This document shows, in pieces, positions 9,037-17,772 of a DNA stretch of 64,000 nucleotides. The first letter of the stretch is position 1; each line of letters starts with the position of its first letter. This stretch comes from Paenibacillus sp. DMB5. Its GTDB lineage: Bacteria; Bacillota; Bacilli; Paenibacillales; Paenibacillaceae. The stretch is taken from assembly GCF_001517085.1 (NCBI RefSeq), contig NZ_LRAC01000137.1:1-64000 (forward strand). Direction: 5' to 3'. The notes under the pieces were generated by a model. It ran no database searches. It was not told the origin of the DNA and saw nothing but the letters and a program-made list of their open reading frames with translations. A program made the translations under genes and the position numbers.

Positions 9037-10491
9037 ATGGAAAGAAAAACTCATATCTGGTTAATTACTACAGATCAAATGCGTGCAGATGCAGTTGGAA
9101 TTGAAAACGCTACCGTACTGACACCTGAGTTGGATAAACTTGCAGCAGAAGGAACCTTCTTCACCGGTGCTTATTGCGCCAGTCCCGTTTGTACACCCTC
9201 TCGTGCCTCCATCTTTACAGGAAGGTACCCGCATGTACATGGTGCCTGGAGCATTGGAACCACATTAAAAGAAGATGAAATCACCTTATGCGACCATTTA
9301 AAAAAAGCCGATTACAAAACCATAGGTATAGGAAAAATGCATTTCCGTCCTCAAATGAAAGAAGACTTCTCACAAGAATATGAGGATCCTATTCACCGGG
9401 ATCGCGGTAGGTCTTTTGATGGTACGTACTATGGATTCGATGAACACCATATTACGGAAGACAACTGTATCGGTGAATACTTGGAATGGCTTAAAGCACA
9501 GGATCCTGACACAGCAGAGCGATTCCTCAAAGACCGCTTCAGATCCTCAGATGCTCAAAGTGACATATGGGAAAGCGAAATACCTCCCGAGCTGCATCAG
9601 ACCTACTGGGTTGCTGAACGGAGCATCGAGGCCATTCTCTCTCACAATACAGACCAGCCACTGTTTTTGTGGTCCAGTTTCGTAGATCCCCATCATCCTT
9701 TCGACCCTCCAAAAGCGTATACAGATATGTATGCTAATATAGAAATTTCAGCGCCAATCAGAGAAGCAGACGATGTGAATCTACGTCCCCAGCATCTGTT
9801 GCGTCAGGGCCTGAGGGGTTATTGGCCTGGGGGCGGGCAGGAACATTCTCTAGATGAGAACAACATAAAACGGCTAATACGTAATTACTATGCAATGATT
9901 ACCTTCATTGATGAGCAGATCGGACGGATTAAAAAAGCTTGGCGGCAAAAAGAAATTTACGATGATTTAATCATTTTGTTCACCAGCGACCACGGAGAAT
10001 TACTTGGCGACCATGGACTCTTGTATAAAGGGCCGTGGTTTTATGAAGGTTTAACACGAATCCCGATGATTGTATGCGGCCCAGGGATAGCCTCCGGGCA
10101 ACGCACATCCGCATTTATGGAACATGTTGACATTGTCCCCACACTGCTCGAAGCCGTAGGACTCAACAGCACCTACGGAATTCAAGGTGTGTCGCAGTTA
10201 GGGGTGCTTGCTGGTAGAGTATCTCATGTCCGTGACTCTGCCCTTACTGCTTATATAGCTCATGATCGGGGCATCAACGCCAAGTGCCTACGTACTTCAC
10301 AATATAAGCTGGTTGTCTTCGCAGGAGAGACTTACGGTGAGTTGTATGATTTGAAAGAAGATCCCCAAGAAAACATCAATCGTTTTGAAGATTCAGCGTT
10401 TAGGGAAATCCGCAGTTTTATGATGGAGTTGCTCGCTCATCGGATGATTCAGGATCAGGATCCTTTGCCAGAACGCCGGAGTAGCTGGTAG
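9037..10491 (+). CDS. Formylglycine-dependent sulfatase (type I, family S1)
   Basis: A 484-aa sulfatase. The start is taken at ATG 9037 behind GGGGAGG; an upstream in-frame start at 8965 lacks a site. The N-terminus carries the metal ligand segment TTDQMRAD and the sulfatase signature CTPSR at residues 52-56, where Cys52 would be converted to C-alpha-formylglycine by the maturases encoded 12-16 kb downstream. Further metal and active-site segments include FTSDHGELLGDHG (about 312-324). No signal peptide, so it acts on imported sulfated oligosaccharides. It stands alone on the plus strand, divergent from the GH35 gene. Exact substrate (6-sulfo-GlcNAc, 6-sulfo-Gal, fucose sulfate) cannot be told. 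Confidence 0.93.
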   Translation: MERKTHIWLITTDQMRADAVGIENATVLTPELDKLAAEGTFFTGAYCASPVCTPSRASIFTGRYPHVHGAWSIGTTLKEDEITLCDHLKKADYKTIGIGKMHFRPQMKEDFSQEYEDPIHRDRGRSFDGTYYGFDEHHITEDNCIGEYLEWLKAQDPDTAERFLKDRFRSSDAQSDIWESEIPPELHQTYWVAERSIEAILSHNTDQPLFLWSSFVDPHHPFDPPKAYTDMYANIEISAPIREADDVNLRPQHLLRQGLRGYWPGGGQEHSLDENNIKRLIRNYYAMITFIDEQIGRIKKAWRQKEIYDDLIILFTSDHGELLGDHGLLYKGPWFYEGLTRIPMIVCGPGIASGQRTSAFMEHVDIVPTLLEAVGLNSTYGIQGVSQLGVLAGRVSHVRDSALTAYIAHDRGINAKCLRTSQYKLVVFAGETYGELYDLKEDPQENINRFEDSAFREIRSFMMELLAHRMIQDQDPLPERRSSW

Positions 10492-10519
10492 CTTAAACTT
10501 ATTCACCATAGTAACAAAC

Positions 10520-10551
10520 ATAGGACAACCTGACAGTTCAGGTTGTCCTAT
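10520..10551. terminator. Perfect 14-bp hairpin between convergent genes
   Basis: ATAGGACAACCTGA (10520-10533), loop CAGT, and TCAGGTTGTCCTAT (10538-10551) pair perfectly. It lies between the convergent sulfatase and GH20 genes. There is no long U-run on either side, but symmetric placement suggests bidirectional termination. Confidence 0.65.
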
Positions 10552-10574
10552 GATATCGGTCCGATTTCCCTTCC

Positions 10575-12470
10575 TTAAACCCCCGCGATTACGGATGTTG
10601 TAGCTATCGTATGCCATAAATTTGCACTAATAGCTCTAGGACCACCTTCATCAACGAGCCCGTCGAACGTCAGAATCTCCTCTTCCAATTCCGTAAGCTC
10701 ATCTAATTCCCCTTCAGCATAGCGATTCAATCGGTGAATAGCCGTCTCAATCCTCTGAAGCATGCCCCCCATCCGCAGATCAAAGACGTCAAGACCGAAC
10801 ACTTTATTCTCCTGCTCCCATTGCACATGATAAACTTTGATAAATTGTCTCGCCAAACCGGAAAGTTTCGGTAAAGTCACAGCAGCAAAGTGAGCCAATT
10901 GCTCCACGTCACCATGTCTATAAGCTTTCCGAATAGAAATTCCAATTTCACTTTTCAGTTCGAGAAGACGGCACAGGCTGGCCTGGACAGAAAATAAGGA
11001 TTTCCAAGCTGAATTTCGTGATACTGCCTGCTCGATTTTTTCTGCACTTTGCCGGTAATGCTCCGAATATGCATCCGGCAGGACGTGCCGGTCGAACAAC
11101 CCGCACAAAATATCCTGGTACAGCAAATATTTAGCCGGATTAATGGAACAACCTCCAGGTGCGAGATTACCCGGCACCAGGTTAGCCGCATCGAGCGCCA
11201 TGAAATCATCATAATTGCCCTCTGTGCAGGTGCTGAATCTTCCCCGGACATATTCTTCCTCGGAACATCCCATGTAGCATAATTCTGCCCAAAGCTGGAG
11301 AGAAGGAAGCACTGAGTAAACGGAAGCTTCAGCACCGTTATCCCCCCAAGCAGTCACCAGCATGTCTTTAATTCCATACTTAACACAGCTTTCATGAGCC
11401 AACAGACTGACCCGGCGGCTAAATTCATTGTTCGGAGTGAACCCCATCCATTTCCAAGCTCCGCCTGCAAATCCGATATGATCACTGAGCTGTTTGTGTT
11501 TGCGAATCATTCCATCGTATTTCTCCTGCGTTTCCGAGTAGTAATCCCAATAGACCAATGTAACATCCTCAGGAATCAGCTTTACAATATCGGAGCTAAT
11601 TGGACTGTCTGCATCGTAATATTCTCCAGAACTGGCCAGGCGGAAAAACATATCGCTCCACATCATTGTGCAGTAACCATATTTTCTGGCAATCTCCATA
11701 ACCTTGCCGAAGTGTTTCAGCATCAAGAAGGATCGGTCCTGGTACCCATGTTTGTCCAGGTACTTGCCAAGTCCCATCATATGCGCTTCGTCCATCCCTA
11801 TATTTATACGGCGGCTGCGTACATTGGCCGACATGAAAGCAAACATTTGATCAATCAACGCATATGTCTGAGGATCATCAATAAGCAGAATATCCTGGCA
11901 ATCCACAAGCGGCGCATGCGCCTGCCATTTCAATGCTTGGCCGAGGTGGGCCAGCGTCTGAATACACGGAACCAGTTCGATACCAAATAACGCGGCGTAC
12001 TGGTCCATTTCCTGGGTTTGCTCCGCAGTGTATCTTCCTCTTAAATAGCCGAAATAAGGATATTGCTCCAGTTCGTATGTATCTTCTGTATACAGTTGAA
12101 CCGTCGAATATCCCATGAGCGCCAAGCGCCGGATCAATTTCTTAAATCCTTCATAATGTAGAACAGCATTTCGCGAGCAGTCCACCATGAAGCCAAGCTG
12201 TTCATAAACCGGAAATTCCCTTATTTCGCCTGCCTCTCCCTGGCCTACGTATTCGACAAACCGGCTGAGTGCCCGAAATAATTGATGTTCCTTTTCATAC
12301 TCAATGGTTACCCCAACTCCGTCGGCAGCGATTCGGATACCTGTTCCTTGGTTCCTACAAATCACCAGAAGTCCAGCAGAATCTATTGTAATCCCTAAAA
12401 TTCCGGCTACCTCAGAGACAGCAGACAACTGCTTCTCGGTTAACCCCGTTAAGTTCATGTTAAGCATCAT
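10575..12470 (-). CDS. Glycoside hydrolase family 20, GcnA-like beta-N-acetylhexosaminidase
   Basis: A 631-aa enzyme close in length to GcnA-type hexosaminidases. The N-terminal part (about 1-90) is an alpha/beta domain; the barrel starts near GFMVDCSRNAVLHYEGFKKL and carries the catalytic Asp-Glu pair in RINIGMDEAH (Asp227-Glu228), with YWDYYS and GGAWKWMGF further on. In classical GH20 the pair is preceded by GG; here it is GM, as in the GcnA subgroup. The C-terminal 200 residues are helical. No signal peptide: it acts on imported oligosaccharides and would release terminal GlcNAc or GalNAc. It is the last gene of import module A, separated from the binding-protein gene by a hairpin at 12494. 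ATG 12470 follows AAGGGAG; a second ATG lies directly after. Confidence 0.88.
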   Translation of the reverse strand: MMLNMNLTGLTEKQLSAVSEVAGILGITIDSAGLLVICRNQGTGIRIAADGVGVTIEYEKEHQLFRALSRFVEYVGQGEAGEIREFPVYEQLGFMVDCSRNAVLHYEGFKKLIRRLALMGYSTVQLYTEDTYELEQYPYFGYLRGRYTAEQTQEMDQYAALFGIELVPCIQTLAHLGQALKWQAHAPLVDCQDILLIDDPQTYALIDQMFAFMSANVRSRRINIGMDEAHMMGLGKYLDKHGYQDRSFLMLKHFGKVMEIARKYGYCTMMWSDMFFRLASSGEYYDADSPISSDIVKLIPEDVTLVYWDYYSETQEKYDGMIRKHKQLSDHIGFAGGAWKWMGFTPNNEFSRRVSLLAHESCVKYGIKDMLVTAWGDNGAEASVYSVLPSLQLWAELCYMGCSEEEYVRGRFSTCTEGNYDDFMALDAANLVPGNLAPGGCSINPAKYLLYQDILCGLFDRHVLPDAYSEHYRQSAEKIEQAVSRNSAWKSLFSVQASLCRLLELKSEIGISIRKAYRHGDVEQLAHFAAVTLPKLSGLARQFIKVYHVQWEQENKVFGLDVFDLRMGGMLQRIETAIHRLNRYAEGELDELTELEEEILTFDGLVDEGGPRAISANLWHTIATTSVIAGV

Positions 12471-12493
12471 CGACGCTCCCTTCCAAATATATA

Positions 12494-12517
12494 AGGATGC
12501 GGCTACTGCCGCATCCT
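12494..12517 (-). terminator. Intercistronic hairpin between binding-protein gene and GH20 gene
   Basis: AGGATGCGGC - TACT - GCCGCATCCT is a perfect 10-bp stem in the 62-base gap after the solute-binding lipoprotein gene. On the minus strand it is followed by TTATATATTT, so it may act as a partial terminator or 3' stabiliser raising lipoprotein expression relative to GH20. Import module B has a hairpin at the same place. Confidence 0.65.
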
Positions 12518-12532
12518 GTCTAATTTTGGTGA

Positions 12533-14167
12533 TTATTCGATGCCTTCTGCCCTTGCCTTCTCATTGACTTCGTCAATCATTTTGTCGAGTCCCTTGGCCT
12601 TATAATCGTTCACGATTTTATTCCATTCTTCCTCAACCGGTTGTTTAGAAAGCATAATATTGAGGATATCGTCATGGTCAAGCACAGTAAACTTATCCTT
12701 GGTAGGTGTAGACATATAAGTCAGTCGAATATCGTAATCTGGTACTTTTGTGTTTTTCAAAATCCAGTCGATATAATCGACAGCTTCTTTTCGGATGGAT
12801 TCGTTAGAAATTGTCGGATTTTCTAAGTTATAGCTATCCGAAGTTTCATATGCTACCAAATTCTTCAGGAATGAACGAGCGGGGTACTTCTCATTTAATG
12901 ACCCCTTTTCAACCATAACTATTTTCCCATTTTCGCTTTTATAATCTTCGCCCTCGATTCCATAATTCAACAAATTTTTACCTTCTGGGGATAATACATA
13001 ATCGTATAGCGCCATAATACGGTCCATTTTCTTATCATCAACCTTGCTGCTGAAGTAACTTTCCGACCAGTATGTTTTAAAGATGGCGTGGGAACGTTCT
13101 CCATCAGGTCCAATAAGCGGTTTGAGCACTTTTACTTTCTCAGTGATTTCCTGACCGGGATACGCTACTTTCCAGCGTTTTTCATAGATTTCGCTATCTA
13201 AATTGATAAACCCGCCAGCGGTTAGGAGGGCAGCCGATTTGCCTGCCACAAAATTATCGTAGGAATCCGCAGGCTTAACAAGCGCGATGTCAGAATTGAT
13301 CAATCCCTTATCATACATATCCTTCATGTTCTGGAGCGCTGGAAGTGCGTTCTTCGAAAATGCAGCCGGGACATATTTACCATCCTCTTTAATCCATTTG
13401 AAATCACTGCCGCTGCCATCGCTCGTGGCGACCGGGTTGCCATACAGCCAGAAAAATCCACCCAGTAACTTCGTTGTTGTTGACGTAAGGCCGGAAATAT
13501 TCTTACCTTCTGAATCGGCCTTTACAATGGCATCCAGCATGGCCTCAAATTCTTCCCATGTCTCTGGTTCTTTAGTGATACCAGCCTTTTGAGCGAGGTC
13601 CCATCGATAGAGGACGACACGGTCTAGTGCGCTCCAATCCACGCTTGGGAACATCCGGCGGGGAACCGTGTAATTCTTTCCGTCTACCGCTAATCCTTTA
13701 ATATCCGGTTCTTCGAAGTATTCAGCAAGGTTAGGATACTTGGCAAGATCCGGAAGGGCTTTAACAACGCCTTGTTGAACCCATTTGCGCTGATACTGTG
13801 TGCCGACTGCATCGATTGCAAATATGTCAGGCAATTGGTCGGAAGCTGCCCACATTTGTATCTTCTGGGAATAATCATCCCAAGTATAATTGACCGGTTT
13901 TAAGGTAATGTTGAATTTTTCTAATATTTGTTTGGCGACTGCATCTTTTTCGATATTGGCAATTTCGGCCTCCGCGTCCCAGAAACCGACAGAAATGGTC
14001 ATCGGATCTTTATAAGGATCGCCAGCTGAAGCAGTGTTGTTCTGTGAACTTTCTGTATTCGTTGCGGTTTGCCCGTTATCATTGTTGCCTCCCCCACCGC
14101 AAGCCGTGAGCAGTGAAGCAAACATGGTCATACACATTGCCAATGTCATCATTTTTTTTGTAATCAA
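12533..14167 (-). CDS. Sugar ABC transporter solute-binding lipoprotein (module A)
   Basis: A 544-aa extracellular family-1 solute-binding protein with a lipoprotein signal peptide, lipobox LTAC at Cys23, then a Gly/Asn/Thr/Ser-rich linker typical of Gram-positive lipoproteins. It matches the large (about 500-560 aa) LipO-type binding proteins that pair with LplB/YtcP permeases. The start appears to be TTG at 14167, 8 bases after GGGAGG. It is third in the LplB-YtcP-SBP-GH20 operon, and no ATPase gene is present locally, as is common for this subgroup, which uses a shared MsmX-like ATPase (established for related systems; inferred here). The ligand is likely an oligosaccharide from the sulfated glycan. 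Confidence 0.93.
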   Translation of the reverse strand: MITKKMMTLAMCMTMFASLLTACGGGGNNDNGQTATNTESSQNNTASAGDPYKDPMTISVGFWDAEAEIANIEKDAVAKQILEKFNITLKPVNYTWDDYSQKIQMWAASDQLPDIFAIDAVGTQYQRKWVQQGVVKALPDLAKYPNLAEYFEEPDIKGLAVDGKNYTVPRRMFPSVDWSALDRVVLYRWDLAQKAGITKEPETWEEFEAMLDAIVKADSEGKNISGLTSTTTKLLGGFFWLYGNPVATSDGSGSDFKWIKEDGKYVPAAFSKNALPALQNMKDMYDKGLINSDIALVKPADSYDNFVAGKSAALLTAGGFINLDSEIYEKRWKVAYPGQEITEKVKVLKPLIGPDGERSHAIFKTYWSESYFSSKVDDKKMDRIMALYDYVLSPEGKNLLNYGIEGEDYKSENGKIVMVEKGSLNEKYPARSFLKNLVAYETSDSYNLENPTISNESIRKEAVDYIDWILKNTKVPDYDIRLTYMSTPTKDKFTVLDHDDILNIMLSKQPVEEEWNKIVNDYKAKGLDKMIDEVNEKARAEGIE

Positions 14168-14221
14168 TACTTAAACCTCCCTTAAATTAGTTGTAGGATA
14201 ATAACTTATATCTGAATACAC

Positions 14222-15121
14222 TTATCCTTTAATTGATCCAATCATAATCCCTTTATCAAAGTGCTTCTGCAGAAACGGATAAATTGCAATAATAGGTATA
14301 CTTGATAATACTACAGCTGCCATTTGTAAAGCTGGTGTATAGACCTTCGCCGCCTGTTCCTGTTCGGCAAGGGTCTGCGTCATTAAACTAAGCAGGGAAT
14401 TTGATGTGATGAGCGTTTCCCGCAAATAAATTTGCAGCGGCGTTTTGGAAGCATCACTGATAAAGATCAGTGCATACCACCACTCATTCCATCTTTCTAC
14501 GGCATAAAACAAGGCAAAGGTCGCTATAAACGGAGCAGAGATTGGAATAATGATCTTGAGCAGAATATACAGGTCATTTGCTCCATCCAGCTTAGCGGAC
14601 TCTTCCAGACTTTCCGGAATCGTATTGAAATAATTTTTCATGATAATCAGGTAAAATGTATTAAGTCCCGCAGGTATAATCATGACCAGAATATTATTTA
14701 CAAACCCCAATTCCTTAACGACCAGATAAAAGGGAATTAAGCCGCCATTAAAAAACATGGTGAACAATATCAAGCTTAGCATCGCGTTTCTGCCCGGCAT
14801 TCCCCGCTTCGACAAAGCATAGGCTCCTGCGACAGAAATTGTCATACTAAACAGTACTCCTACCACTGTAACGATGACAGAATTTAAAATGGAAGTCCAA
14901 AATTTCATATCTTCAATCAGCAACTTGTAAGCAGCCAGATCAAATGAGCGCGGAAAAATATAAAAGCTGCTCTTACTAATCGTTTCAAATTTGGCAACAG
15001 AGATGATTAGAACATTATAAAAAGGGAAAAAGGTAATAAGCGCAAGAAGCCCCAAAAATACGAAGGCGCCAATATCAAAAGCACCCCACCTTTTTCTCTT
15101 TCCTACCGTTATGTCAGTCAC
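14222..15121 (-). CDS. Carbohydrate ABC transporter permease, YtcP/MalG type (module A)
   Basis: A 299-aa membrane protein with six predicted transmembrane segments and the EAA-type cytoplasmic loop ESAKLDGANDLYILLKIIIP. The C-terminal PFLQKHFDKGIMIGSIKG is the usual ending of YtcP-type permeases. The start is set at GTG 15121, 6 bases after GGGGAG, rather than the in-frame GTG at 15142, which overlaps the upstream gene closely. It pairs with the LplB-type permease encoded just upstream. Confidence 0.93.
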   Translation of the reverse strand: MTDITVGKRKRWGAFDIGAFVFLGLLALITFFPFYNVLIISVAKFETISKSSFYIFPRSFDLAAYKLLIEDMKFWTSILNSVIVTVVGVLFSMTISVAGAYALSKRGMPGRNAMLSLILFTMFFNGGLIPFYLVVKELGFVNNILVMIIPAGLNTFYLIIMKNYFNTIPESLEESAKLDGANDLYILLKIIIPISAPFIATFALFYAVERWNEWWYALIFISDASKTPLQIYLRETLITSNSLLSLMTQTLAEQEQAAKVYTPALQMAAVVLSSIPIIAIYPFLQKHFDKGIMIGSIKG

Positions 15122-15145
15122 TTGCTTCTCCCCTTTGCACACAAA

Positions 15146-16087
15146 TTAATACAGTCCATCCTCGCCCATTTTCTTAGCGATTGAATTGGCCATCCACAAG
15201 AGGACCAGACTGATAACCGACTTGACGACACCCACGGCAGTCGTATATCCGAAATCCCCGCCTATGGTGAACGAAGTCCGATAAATATACGTATCGATCG
15301 TGTCTGCAACCGCATATACCGGTGAGCTATACATGTTAAAGATCTGATCAAAGCTTGATCCCTGTGTTAGTAGTTGTCCAACTTGCAAAATCAGCAGGAT
15401 AGCCACCGTACTTTTCAGTCCAGGCCAAGCGATATTGAGGAGCCGGCGAAACCTACCCGCACCATCCACCTCGGCCGCTTCAAATAACTCCGGGTTGACC
15501 CCTGCAAGTGCGGCAAGGTAAATAATCGAATCCCAACCGATCTCCCTCCACACATGGGTGATGTACAGCACAGGCCTAAACATACCTTCATCGACGAGCG
15601 GGGAGTTCGGGGTACCACCGAATAACATAATAATTTGGTTATAGATCCCATCCTTGCTTAAAATATTGATAATAATTCCTGAAAGCACGACCCATGAAAT
15701 GAAGTGAGGGAACGTCAGAATCGTCTGAAAGAACCTTCTTAGCTTCGTCTTCGAAAACTCGTATAACACGATTGCGAGAATAATAGGCATAGGAAAATGA
15801 GTGACCAGCTTCATTAAACTGATAATAATCGTATTCAAAAATGCCTTGCGAAAATCAGGGTCGGTAAGCAGCGTTTGGAAATTCTCCAAGCCTACCCAGG
15901 GACTTCCCAAAATCCCCTTGCTGTAGTTAAATGATTTGAATGCCAGGGTTACACCATACATTGGAGCATAACAGAATAGGGCATACCAGATTAACACAGG
16001 GAGAACCATGAGATAAAAATACTTGTACTGTAGAATTGTTTTTCCTAAGCTTTTCTTAGGCGTACGAACTGTTACAGGATTAGCCAA
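15146..16087 (-). CDS. Carbohydrate ABC transporter permease, LplB type (module A)
   Basis: A permease of about 313 aa with six transmembrane helices and the EAA-like loop EAAEVDGAGRFRRLLNIAWP. The start is assigned to TTG 16087 directly behind AGGTGGGGGAAGA; the residues that follow (ANPVTVRTPKKSLG) align with the usual N-terminus of the family. The frame stays open to 16183 but that extension lacks an RBS and contains a cre-like site. First gene of import module A. Confidence 0.92.
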   Translation of the reverse strand: MANPVTVRTPKKSLGKTILQYKYFYLMVLPVLIWYALFCYAPMYGVTLAFKSFNYSKGILGSPWVGLENFQTLLTDPDFRKAFLNTIIISLMKLVTHFPMPIILAIVLYEFSKTKLRRFFQTILTFPHFISWVVLSGIIINILSKDGIYNQIIMLFGGTPNSPLVDEGMFRPVLYITHVWREIGWDSIIYLAALAGVNPELFEAAEVDGAGRFRRLLNIAWPGLKSTVAILLILQVGQLLTQGSSFDQIFNMYSSPVYAVADTIDTYIYRTSFTIGGDFGYTTAVGVVKSVISLVLLWMANSIAKKMGEDGLY

Positions 16088-16121
16088 TCTTCCCCCACCT
16101 TTTGTATGAGATTGCAATGCA

Positions 16122-16135
16122 GGTAAGCGCTTTAT
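16122..16135. promoter_or_regulatory. cre-like site upstream of import module A
   Basis: GGTAAGCGCTTTAT matches the CcpA catabolite-response consensus TGTAARCGYTTTCA style at about 11 of 14 positions, including the central AAGCGCTT. It lies 35 bases upstream of the TTG start of the LplB-type permease, fitting glucose repression of the operon. Confidence 0.45.
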
Positions 16136-16332
16136 ATAATTAATTATATTTGGTGTCCGGATGACCTGGTATAGAGAATCCAACTCCGGTGATGTGGACT
16201 TTTTACACCTCTCCAGAAGAATTCTTCACGACACGTAATATCCGACATAGTGAGCGTAAGATAATCCATACCCCCAAGCGTTTACTATCGCTAGGATGAA
16301 GCTAGAACTCCAAGAGACAGGGGGATTTGCAT

Positions 16333-17772
16333 ATGCATTCAGTGATAATTGCAGATGATGAGAAGTGGATCGTAGAAGGAATTAAAGCCGGAGTAAACTG
16401 GAAAAAGTACGGTTTCGAAGTCATCGATGATGCACGAAATGGGCAGGAAGCCCTTGATTTAATTCAATTACTTCGCCCCACTCTAGTTCTAACAGATATC
16501 AAAATGCCTGAAATGAATGGACTTGAGCTTATACAACGGGGTAAGACTATCGCGCCTGATACCATCTTTATCGTACTTAGCGGACATGCAGAGTTCGCTT
16601 ATGCCCAAAAGGCGATGAATTATGGCACTTTCGGATACTGCTTAAAGCCCTTTGAAATCGAAGAAATCGAAGGAATGCTTGTCCGGATAGCCAACCAGCT
16701 TAAGTCGAAACCTGTTAAGGAACTGCCTGTCTCCCCCTTCGAACTGTATGATGCAGTCTGTTCAGGAGATCTGCAACGGATCAGCCAATGGCTGGATGAG
16801 AAGGAAATCCCCTTATCCCGCTCTACGCCACTCATAGCCATTGTTATACAAGGCTTAAGTTCACCTGTAGAAGCCCAGCAGTCCTCTCCATTAATCTTCC
16901 CGATGAGCGGTAGACGGTATGGTTACTTATTAAAAGAGAGTCAATATGAAGCTTTCCTTCAGAGCCTCGAACATACGGAAGTTTCACAAGAATGCGGTAT
17001 CGGGATTGGTTCTCCTATAATGGACATTCGCCAATTGGATGCGTCTTTGGAATCCGCTTCTCTGGCTGCTTTCGCTATGTTCGCAACGGGCTTGCCTGGA
17101 TGCTATCGTGTGATGGAACAACAGGAGAATCTGATCGACGAGAAGCTCAGGGAGATTTCTCAAACCGTTCATATCAAAGATCGACTTGAATTCATAGCAG
17201 CTATGGAATCTATCAAGAAGCTATTCAAAGAGGGAATGTTCACTATTAAAGAAGCTTATCTGCTCTATACATCGGTCCTTTACTTATTTCCCCGGGACGG
17301 GACACGGGTATATAGCCGTTTTTTTGAAGGTTATGAACAGCTCTACTACCGGTACGGAACTGCCGAAGCTATGATTGATGATCTGGTTCTTATGACGCTG
17401 GATATTTTCATGAAAGGAAACGAATCCAATATTTCACATGTCTCAAACAAAAAAGTAAAAGAAATCCTATTGTATATCCGTAACCATTTTAATCAGGAGA
17501 TTTCCATCCAGCATTTAGCCGATCAGTTCTACTTAAGTCCCAATTATATATGTCAATTATTTAAGAAAGAAGTAGGCGAGACTATCGTTGAACATATCAG
17601 CCGTTTGCGGATTGAATATGCTTGCAAAATACTGGTGGAGACTGATCTCTCTATTTATCAAATCGGAGAAAAATGCGGATTCCAGGATTATTTCTACTTC
17701 ACCCGGATCTTTAAACGGCATCTCAAAATGACACCATCGCAATATAGGGGAAAAAGAAATGAAAGCATTTAA
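16333..17772 (+). CDS. AraC-type two-component response regulator (YesN family)
   Basis: A 479-aa response regulator. The receiver domain (about 1-120) has the acidic pair ADDE, phospho-acceptor Asp55 in LTDIKMPEMNG and Lys in CLKPFE. A variable linker (about 130-375) is followed by a C-terminal AraC HTH (about 380-475) with GFQDYFYFTRIFKRHLKMTPSQYR. ATG 16333 follows AGGGGGA by 7 bases; an in-frame TTG at 16327 is too close to the RBS. It overlaps the next kinase gene by 14 bases. It is divergent from import module A and almost certainly activates it. Confidence 0.95.
   Translation: MHSVIIADDEKWIVEGIKAGVNWKKYGFEVIDDARNGQEALDLIQLLRPTLVLTDIKMPEMNGLELIQRGKTIAPDTIFIVLSGHAEFAYAQKAMNYGTFGYCLKPFEIEEIEGMLVRIANQLKSKPVKELPVSPFELYDAVCSGDLQRISQWLDEKEIPLSRSTPLIAIVIQGLSSPVEAQQSSPLIFPMSGRRYGYLLKESQYEAFLQSLEHTEVSQECGIGIGSPIMDIRQLDASLESASLAAFAMFATGLPGCYRVMEQQENLIDEKLREISQTVHIKDRLEFIAAMESIKKLFKEGMFTIKEAYLLYTSVLYLFPRDGTRVYSRFFEGYEQLYYRYGTAEAMIDDLVLMTLDIFMKGNESNISHVSNKKVKEILLYIRNHFNQEISIQHLADQFYLSPNYICQLFKKEVGETIVEHISRLRIEYACKILVETDLSIYQIGEKCGFQDYFYFTRIFKRHLKMTPSQYRGKRNESI

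Noticed and set aside
11394-11990. 198-codon plus-strand frame inside the GH20 gene
   Set aside because: Antisense shadow of a strong GH20 coding frame with no domain signature.
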